Positions 56,861-64,000 of a stretch of DNA of 64,000 bases are shown in pieces. Origin of the DNA: Crotalaria pallida (Eukaryota > Streptophyta > Magnoliopsida > Fabales > Fabaceae); NCBI GenBank assembly GCA_037953625.1, contig CM075652.1:13350501-13414500 (forward strand). The letters are read 5' to 3'. The notes beneath the pieces were generated by a model that saw nothing but the letters and a program-made list of their open reading frames with translations, was not told the DNA's origin and made no database searches. A program made the translations under genes and the position numbers. Numbering within the stretch: position 1 is the first letter of the stretch; the number at the start of each line of letters is the position of its first letter.

Positions 56861-57399
56861 AATTATTTGTGTATTTTTTAGGAAGTATATTTTAATAATT
56901 TAAAATTTTTTAATACTATAAAAAAAATATTAAATACGAATAAATTGTAAAAAAAGAAACGTACCAAACCGACTTCTCAACAAATAGGTAAACTTTAACT
57001 CTTGTCCAAATTAAGTGAAGCACACAACATGTGAGTTGTGAGAAGTCTAGAAGAGGGAGAACGACTTCTCACTTCTCATTAATATCACACGTAAGCTTTT
57101 AATGATTTTCTTAATCCTTATGAAATTTCTAAAATAAAAGTTAAATTGGAATAGAAGGAGTAAGAATATATTTTGGAACGGTAAAAAAAGGCATATCATC
57201 AAATATAAGCGGCACATAAATGATTGTTCAATTTAAAAAACAACTAAAATAATGCTCCTTTCTGTCTACACCCTCCGTATCTAAAATAAGACCCTTTTAA
57301 TATTTTTATTTTGTCTTTATGTATAAGACTCTTTACCAATTTTTAATAATTGACTTGGTCCAATATATGGTATTTTGAGCATAAATTAGACTCCCTTTT
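56861..57399. other. Intergenic, with a MITE left end
   Basis: No gene. CACCCTCCGTATCTAAAATAAGACC at about 57269 is a MITE left end without a clear partner. Confidence 0.4.
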
Positions 57400-58738
57400 A
57401 CTATGGATTTGGTTTGTTTCTCTTGCAAATTTAGGACTTTTTGTATAGTTTTAGGAATTGTTATTAGTTTAGAATCCTTTTGAACGTTTTGATCCGTTTT
57501 GTGTATGTTTTAGGTACTTTTGGATCTTAATTCAAGAAAATAAATATTGAACTGGAAAGAGGATGAAAGGACCTTGAAAATAGCGCAAGAACGGAGCGAA
57601 ACGGAGTCGGAGCAGGTGCCACACGCCCATGCGCATAGGCTGGTGCGCCCAGGCGTGCGCACGTGCGCACAACGAGAGCCACATAGCACCAGCGCACGCT
57701 TGGTCGCGCACCACCCAAACATCAGCAACGCACCATAATCAGATCAGCTGGGCGCGCCCAGGCGCACAAACACCAAGCAGGCCCAATTGGGCCACTTTTT
57801 GATCAGATTTGCTTCGATTCAATTAGGATTAGTTTTAGACTTTAAATATAGGTTTTTCCATTAGATTTTGGAGACTTTTCAGAGGCAATAGAGAGTATAG
57901 GAATAGAATTAGGATTAGAGAAGAGAGGTTAGAAACGTATCATTGAGAGCAAGGAGGCAAGGCAAGGATTGAAAATCAACAATGGAGGGATCAACTTGAA
58001 GATTTGAAGATCTCTTAGGGTAAATTCAGTATGGTCTATGATTATGAGTTCTTCCCTTAATTCTTGCATTTCTTCTCCCATTATGTGTAACTAAACTTCT
58101 TGTTAGGAATATGGTGAATTTGTATGGATCCTAAATAGTTTATGAATTTATGAATTGATGTTTTCCTTTTAAATCAATTGTTTGATTATGGTTAAATTGT
58201 TTTACATAAAAAGTGCACGTTTTATGATTGGTAGTCTAATTCTTCAATTGGGAAATTAGGGATTGAATCTGACGTTGCAATCAAACATTATAATCATCCA
58301 ACTTGTAGGGGTACTTTTGGGGATTATACAACATATTTAATTCCAATGTTCTTAATTGATGACTAATTGGCTGGTAATTTCTTAAGGGATTAAGGGTTCC
58401 AATTGAATAGGAAACACAATTGTTAGAGGATTTTAATAATTGTTACAGCTGGGATGTTGTTGATTTAATACGAAAACAGAGATTCATAATTAGTAAACTA
58501 GGTCCTGCAATGAAACTATGTTCCTAGTTTTTTCCCAATTTCTAAACACTTTTTATTTTTTGTTTTGCCTCATTCTACCTTTTCTACATTCTGTTCTTAA
58601 ACTCTAAACCAATACAAGTTTCACATAGTAATCGCAATTAGGTGAAATAAATTAGAAACAATTTGCAATCCCCTGTGGAATGATAATTTACTTACTCTTT
58701 ATTACTTGTGACCCAGTATACTTGCCGATAGTCCAACA
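57400..58738 (+). repeat. Athila-like LTR (left edge approximate)
   Basis: Ends ATAGTCCAACA at 58738, six bases before the PBS. Contains a GC-rich GCGC/GTGCGC stretch at 57600-57790 and a transcribed-leader-like TTGGAGACTTTTCAGAGGC, both usual in Athila-type LTRs. The left edge is not fixed, and no second LTR is found in the window. Confidence 0.5.
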
Positions 58739-58744
58739 AGTTTT

Positions 58745-58762
58745 TGGCGTCGTTGCCGGGGA
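58745..58762 (+). other. Athila-type primer-binding site
   Basis: TGGCGTCGTTGCCGGGGA, one base from the common Athila PBS. Confidence 0.75.
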
Positions 58763-59012
58763 TTGAAATTTGATTCTAATTTTTCGGTACCTTTTTGTAA
58801 TTACTTGTGTAACTGTACCTTTTCATGTATAACTATTATTTTAATAATGATTTAGATTGTAATAGATTTATTTCGGATCCCCTTTCTTCATATTATTATG
58901 CACAAAACAAAAGTGATAGGAAGGCCCCATGGGAAAAAGCTTTAGAAAAATTATAAACTTCAGTTAAAAACTGTCTCATGTGGAGCCAATTCCTGTGGAG
59001 AAAGCTCCATGA

Positions 59013-59738
59013 GAAATAGCTTTAGAGAAATGTGCTCAAACCACTAAAGATTTTGTTGAAGAAGTCAGAACCAATTTTCAAATCCAAAGTGCTAGTTTAA
59101 AGAACATTGAAATCAATGTTGAACACATTTCAAAGAAGTTAAATGAAGAGTTACAAGCATCACCACCAATTTTTGACTCTCTTCAAAGAGAGGAAAAGGT
59201 GGTGGTGATGGATGTGACCAATGATGAAACCCTTATGGAGGAGCAAGTTGAAGAAAATGTGCATAATGAGTTTAAGGAAGTGGACCGAAATAAAATAATA
59301 GAAGGTGTGAATATGGTAGAAAAATTTGATCCACACTTGCATGATGAATTTGTTGCACTACAAAATTTGGTTAAATCTATTGCATGCTTGGAGGACTCAA
59401 AATTTTTCCACTATATTCAACCTCTGTGCTTTCATGAAAATTCTCAAAATCAATCTAAATCGTTGTTGAACAATAGGGAGCCTGAAAAGGTAGTTTTCCT
59501 AATTCATGGAATTAACACCTTCATGAATGGGGAAAAAGATAATTTTTCTGGGATGATGCATGGTGCAAGGAATGTACCTTTTGACCCTGGTGGTATTGAG
59601 CTCATTCTTAAAACTTCCTTACTCCACCATCATCCAGGGTTTGTCCCATCGGATGTGAGAATAACTTGTTATTGCTGCATCACATGGGAGTTAACCTACA
59701 TGATTTGGGATCCTGGTGGATTCTTTTTAGTTTTGTAG
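59013..59738 (+). pseudogene. Athila-like gag remnant
   Basis: Open from after a TGA at 59010-59012 to the TAG at 59738. ALEKCAQTTKDFVEEVRTNF with SASLKNIEINVEHISKKLNE matches the coiled-coil 'NFQNQ.ASIRNLE.QVGQ.A..L' region of Athila gag. The rest (VNMVEKFDPHLHDEF and onward) is not recognisable, and the final part (ELILKTSLLHHHPGFVPSDV) may be out of context. No protease or RT follows. The element is a deletion derivative. Confidence 0.5.
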
Positions 59739-59978
59739 TAGTGTAGGTTTTTATTTTTTTTTTTGTTAGTTAGTTGAATAAAGAGTTGGAACTTTCTATA
59801 TGTAACTGCTAATGAGGTGCTTTTACCACTATTTTAAGTTGTTCATGTGACACAGGTGAATAAGTTTGGGGGAGTCTCCTCCATGGTGCATCAAGAGATA
59901 GTGTTGTGCTACAAAGGGAAGTTTCCTAACTCCTTGCTTTTGTTTTTAATTTTTATGTTGTAGTTTTAGTTTAGAGTA
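59739..59978 (+). other. Remnant 3' end of the Athila-like element
   Basis: Contains AATAAGTTTGGGGGAGTC, a purine tract (59863-59874) like those before Athila 3' LTRs; the LTR itself is not recognisable after it. Confidence 0.4.
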
Positions 59979-60300
59979 CACTACACCAAAATATGGATTT
60001 AACAACGCCCATTTAACAACATTTTTGATAAGGATGTTGTTGAAAGTTCACACGTATTAACAAAGCCGCCTTTACTTTGTGTTGTCTATGAGAAATAAAT
60101 GACAACACTCTCTTCACCAGGCCAGGCATTGTCAATATCTTTCTATTCCAGCACTTCCATATAAGATAACATTATTTTAAAAAGATGTTGTCTTTTCTCT
60201 TCAATATAACAACACCATCTTTATTGGGCGTTGTTAATTTGTTCCCACTCTATATATCATAATTATATTATTTACAAAAGTTTTTTTTATTCATATAATT
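59979..60300. mobile_element. CACTA transposon end
   Basis: CACTACACCAAAATATGG at 59979, followed by subterminal repeats of AACAACGCC type in both orientations (AACAACGCCCATTTAACAAC, AACAACACCATCTTTATTGG, GGGCGTTGTTAAT). The partner end (...TTTTGGTGTAGTG) is not found to the right, so the other end is lost or beyond the window. Confidence 0.65.
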
Positions 60301-60415
60301 TAAAGTAATTACCCTATGTGAAAAATATATTTTTTATACTTGACTTTGATATATTCAATATTAAATTATTTTTTATACTTCCAAATTTCTAACTTCATGA
60401 TTATTTGTCTATATG

Positions 60416-60773
60416 TACTCCCTCTATCCTTTATTATAAGACTTGAATATTTTTACTTCTATCAAGATTGATAAATTTTATACTAAAATTGATATATTGT
60501 TCCAAAAATACCCTTTTACCAATAATTTGAATTTAATAATTTTTTGATTTTTCAATATTTACTTTACCTCCACCACCTACAACATTAAAACTACAAATTT
60601 TGCAAAATTTTTGCATTTTTCAATATAATTTTAACTATGTCTTCTCATTAAAACTTAGAGTATTATGATTAAATGTCAAGGGTAATTTTGAAAAAAAATT
60701 AGAAGAGGTTCTTATATTTAGAACCAAATTTTTTTAACTCATAGGGCTCCTATAATAAGGCACGAAAGGATTA
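60416..60773. mobile_element. Stowaway-like MITE
   Basis: 358 bp between TACTCCCTCTATCCTTTATT and AATAAGGCACGAAAGGATTA. Confidence 0.75.
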
Positions 60774-61430
60774 TTTATTTTATGTTTAAAAATTTATTAT
60801 TATTGTAGCATATATATAAATTTATTAATTTTATTTGATGTTTAAAAAATATGATTTTGGGCTTAAATGGTTTAACTGGGACTTCAGCTATAGTGCTTGT
60901 TTACAATTTTTAGATCATAAATATAGGTCGTGATTAAGATGTTAAATGTAAATCAAAACACTCCCTCTCTGAACCTCTACTCATTCTCAACGTACTCACT
61001 CCCTCCATCCCTACTCTCTCTATACGCACTCTACTCTCTCACTCTCTTCCAAACCCTTATTCCCTTCTTTCTCACGCATACGACAACGGCGGTCTTCTTT
61101 CTCTACTCTCTCCCCACGCCCTTCGAAATCCTTATTCCTTCCTCACTCGCAGTGGTCTTCCCTCTTGTTCAGCTCACTCACTGCGGAGGTGCAATTTTGA
61201 CGGCTCATCACTCAGTTCTGATTTGTTCTTGTTCTTCTCCTTCTTGTTTTGGGTTTTCATGTTATTCATTTCATTTTTCAACCTTTTTGTTCTGGTTCTC
61301 TAATAGTGTGTCTTCTCCTTCTTTATTTATTGATTATGTTTCCCTTTTTAATTTTGTAATAACCCTAATCTTGTTCTGGTTCTCTAATGCAGATATACAC
61401 AATTATATATTTTTTCTATAAAACACTGCA
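60774..61430 (+). other. Pyrimidine-rich stretch resembling a plant leader
   Basis: 60950-61260 is rich in CTCT and TTCTT. A 163-codon frame passes through it, but its Leu/Ser/Phe text follows from the composition. TTCTGGTTCTCTAAT occurs twice (about 61292 and 61375), the second followed by GCAG. It may be a captured 5' UTR and intron from a host gene inside the CACTA element. Confidence 0.3.
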
Positions 61431-61531
61431 TTGAGATAGAGACACTTGAGAGAGTTTTTAGAATTTTTAGAATTTTTTCTCACAACGCTCTTGAATGATT
61501 AATTGAGATAGAGACACTTGAGAGAGTTTTT
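61431..61531 (+). repeat. Direct repeat of 29 bp
   Basis: TTGAGATAGAGACACTTGAG with AGAGTTTTT at 61431-61459 and 61503-61531, 72 bp apart, perfect. No gene. Confidence 0.75.
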
Positions 61532-61699
61532 CACACTTTTGAAAATTCGTTCTTCTTCTTATGTTCAACCAAGATGTGTAGGATCAAGTATGTAGGCAAG
61601 GAAATCAGAGATAGCCAAGAGAGAGCCTATGATGTTATTGCCCCAACGTTCACCCACAAATTTCTCCATGAAATCAGCGAAAACGTGTTTCTTATTTTC

Positions 61700-61790
61700 T
61701 GTTCTGAAGTCGATCTAATCGATTACAAGAGGACTTAATCGATTATACTAATTGATCAAAATAATTCCTCTAATCGATTAGACTTCATAC
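61700..61790. repeat. Cluster of AATCGATT palindromes
   Basis: CTAATCGATTAC, TTAATCGATTAT and CTAATCGATTAG within 80 bp, the same motif as in the LTRs and unit B. Confidence 0.7.
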
Positions 61791-62328
61791 AATTCTGTAA
61801 AAATAATTTTTCTTGGTTTGATTTCTTTGATTATTTTTCTTTCTCTCAAGTGTAAATGGATAATTAACCTCAAATCAACCATGCATATTAATCAAACTAA
61901 ATTATATTGAGGCTAATTCTAATCTACCACTCACACTCAACTAATATATATATAAAATTACATATTAAAGACCAACGAGTAAGACTAGAGATTTCTTGAT
62001 TTCATTGACTTCTTGTTCTTGATCCCTTGATATTGTTGTATGTCATCATGAAAAGTTAAAGCATGAACTCTTGAGATTTTACAAACTTTACTATAATATC
62101 CTCAAAACATATTTATTATCACTCATTTCACATATTTCAATACATTAAATGTAAGATTAAAGTTGGAAAAATCAATTAATACACTCTCGAATTCCTAAAA
62201 CGACAAATAATTTATAACAATTTAAAAAACTAAAGTGCCAGATAAAGTAAACGGATGGCGTAATAAGTTTGCTTTGTATGATTACAGGAAAAAAAAGGTT
62301 AGCATCATTTTTTAAGACCATTATTAAA
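61791..62328. other. Intergenic, nothing seen
   Basis: AT-rich; no gene, RNA or repeat structure recognised. Confidence 0.5.
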
Positions 62329-62605
62329 TACTTCCTCTGTCCCTAATTATAAGACCATTTTGACAGATTTTACGTCTATTAAGAAAGTTGATTAATTTAG
62401 TTAATTGTATTGGAAATGTGAACTTTTGATGTCTATTTTCAAAATTACCCTTATTAATATTATTGAGAATCTAAAAAGTGTTAAATAAATAAGGGTGTTT
62501 GAGGAAAAAAGTAATTAATGATCATTGAAAATTTGTATGAGGCCTTATAAATAAAGACAAAATAAAAGTGTCAAAAAGATCTTATAATTAGAGATATAGG
62601 GAGTA
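62329..62605. mobile_element. Stowaway-like MITE
   Basis: 277 bp, ends TACTTCCTCTGTCCCTAATT and AATTAGAGATATAGGGAGTA. Close relative of 63443-63718 (shared GATTTTACGTCTATTAAGAA-type text). Confidence 0.8.
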
Positions 62606-62846
62606 TTTTCATTTAAATTTTTTGGAACATTTGAAGTCTTTAAATATTTTTGTCTGAGAGATTTTCTATGCATGTGTTTTGGCAAAATATTCCTAAAAAC
62701 TCAACAATTAATGTAGCCTCTTCTAGGAACTGAAAAATATCATGGGCACTTTCCTAATTTATTCTATTGATATCCGAGTAGGAAAGGATTTGGTTTACAA
62801 CCCTGGTAAAAACCCATTTTGGCATAATGAAAATGTTAATAGAACA

Positions 62847-63065
62847 CACTCCATTCGTTTTTAAATTTGTTAGTGGTATTGAAAATGTGAAAATTTGATA
62901 TATTTTTTCAAAATTACCTCTATAATTAGTATTTGAACTTTGACTTAATAGGAGTGTTTGTGAAAAAAAACAATTAAATGTTATTGAAAATTGAAATAGG
63001 GTTTTATAAATAGGACCAAAAATAAAAACTCCAAAAAGGTCTTATAAATAGGACCGGATGGAATA
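62847..63065. mobile_element. Stowaway-like MITE, shortened
   Basis: Left CACTCCATTCGTTTTTAAAT, right AAATAGGACCGGATGGAATA; internally deleted compared with its neighbours. Confidence 0.6.
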
Positions 63066-63442
63066 TAAGACATTTTTGAGTTTTTTATTTTATCCATATT
63101 TATAAGAATTTATATCAATTTTCATTGACAACTAATTATTTTTTTTTCACAAACACCCCTATCTTAATCTTATCTTAATATATAAAATTTGAAGAAGGTT
63201 TTATGAAAATTTTGAAATTTAGCATCTTCTAAGCATGTATTAAGATAAACTAATTTGACTAACAGTAACTAACATTGAATAATTAATGAAGCAATAAATG
63301 TGTTTAGATAAGTAGTAATTGGTTTCACTTTTTCAAGGATAATGGATGAATTTTCTATGAATTGGGAATAATAAATTTTTTGGAAGACATGAACATATTT
63401 TAATGTTTTTTTCATTCTCCATGCATGTTTTAGGGAAAATGT
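63066..63442. other. Intergenic
   Basis: No gene. 63120-63220 repeats MITE-like internal text (CACAAACACCCCTATCTTAA). Confidence 0.4.
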
Positions 63443-63718
63443 TACTCCCTCCGTCCTTAAATATAAGACCCATTTGAAAGATTTCACGTCCATTAAGAAA
63501 GTGGACTAATTTAGTTAATTTTATTGGAAATGTGAATTTTTGGTATGTATTTTCAAAATTACCCCTATTAATATTATTGGGAATCTAAAAAGTGTTGAGT
63601 AAATAGAAGTGTTTGTGGAAAAAAGTAATTAATGATCATTGAAAATTGATATAGGATCTTATAAATAGGGACAAAATAAAGTGTTAAAAGAGTCTTATAT
63701 TTAGGGACGGATGGAGTA
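63443..63718. mobile_element. Stowaway-like MITE
   Basis: 276 bp, ends TACTCCCTCCGTCCTTAAAT and ATTTAGGGACGGATGGAGTA, well-matched. Confidence 0.88.
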
Positions 63719-63978
63719 TATGGATTTCAACTATAAATACAAGCTTGGAGTGTGAGCATTTTGTTGTGTTCATTTTTTTTTTCAAACAATTTTCTTTGTA
63801 TTAAAATCAATGGTGTTGTTGTCTTGTTATGTTTTTAGAAGGGAAAGATTGGGACATGAATGGGGAAAAGAGAAGACAATGGGGTTGTGATGATGATGAT
63901 GATGATGGTGATTCGCGAAGATCTAGATGGGGGCTTTTGTGGTGGCGATGATTATTTTGCGACGCTTAAGGTAGTAAT
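63719..63978 (+). other. Possible promoter region, TATAAATA at 63732
   Basis: TATAAATA at 63732-63739, then a T-rich stretch, a (GAT)n run at 63889-63907 and a short frame from an ATG at 63857 with a poly-Asp stretch (WGCDDDDDDGDSRRSRW), ending after about 31 codons. Too little to call a gene. Confidence 0.25.
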
Positions 63979-64000
63979 TGTAATGTCCCTCAATTTTTCA
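63979..64000 (+). mobile_element. Possible start of another LTR, cut by the window edge
   Basis: TGTAATGTCCCTCAATTTTT resembles the TGTAACGTCC start at 11799 and the usual TGTAACG(A/T)CCC start of plant gypsy LTRs. Confidence 0.3.

Noticed and set aside
57510..57738. Overlapping frames in the GC-rich part of the Athila-like LTR
   Set aside because: All frames are open here because of GCGC-rich composition.
60930..61421. 163-codon frame, hydrophobic and serine-rich
   Set aside because: Its content follows from CT-rich DNA; no domain, signal peptide or homologous pattern is visible.

Overview
This window looks like plant nuclear DNA, most likely from a legume. The evidence is the spliced introns, Stowaway-type MITEs with CTCCCTCCG ends, tRNA-derived SINEs, plant Ty3/gypsy and Ty1/copia elements (including an Ogre/Tat-like element with an intron), and a plant UDP-glycosyltransferase. 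I cannot name the species from sequence alone. Most of the window is repeats. Only one gene looks like an intact ordinary host gene: a UGT83A-like glycosyltransferase at 51692-53194 on the minus strand.

Layout. (1) 1-1330: the 5' part of a FAR1/MULE-type gene, minus strand, running off the left edge. An array of eight 18-bp alternating repeats lies in its probable 5' intron and promoter. (2) 1527-11744: an old Stowaway-like MITE broken by a very young gypsy-type element (element 1, 1586-9828, target duplication TATGT, near-identical 533-bp LTRs). Element 1 has gag-protease but no reverse transcriptase or integrase, and carries a spliced gene in antisense. A solo copia-type LTR (about 9990-11540) sits in the same MITE. 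(3) 11751-49893: a second MITE that encloses about 38 kb of nested insertions. The outer layer (11799-49653) consists of T/G-rich units carrying two distantly related small ORFs. The first of these is split by a Sirevirus-like copia element (element 3, 17770-46221, target duplication GAGGA). The 3' LTR of that copia element is split in turn by an 18.7-kb Ogre/Tat-like gypsy element (element 2, 19440-38095, target duplication GCAGA). (4) 49894-57400: the UGT gene among MITEs, SINEs and a LINE scrap. (5) 57400-59980: an Athila-like remnant (LTR, PBS, gag scrap). (6) 59979-64000: a CACTA end, more MITEs, and the first bases of a further LTR-like sequence at the right edge.

The retroelements are structurally complete but genetically broken. 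Their reading frames carry in-frame stops, many of which fit C-to-T change, and frameshifts, two of them in C runs. Element 1 must depend on another element's polymerase. Element 2 keeps nearly all parts of an Ogre-like element: extra ORF1, gag-protease, a 283-bp intron, RT with two RNase H domains, integrase, a structured 3' UTR and a minisatellite.

The most novel-looking material is the pair of small acidic-tailed ORFs with upstream splice sites in the 11799-49653 layer, the palindrome TTAATCGATTAA/CTAATCGATTAG shared by unrelated elements, the 18-bp alternating array at the left edge, and the promoter-like module with a tiny membrane ORF in the 3' UTR of element 2.
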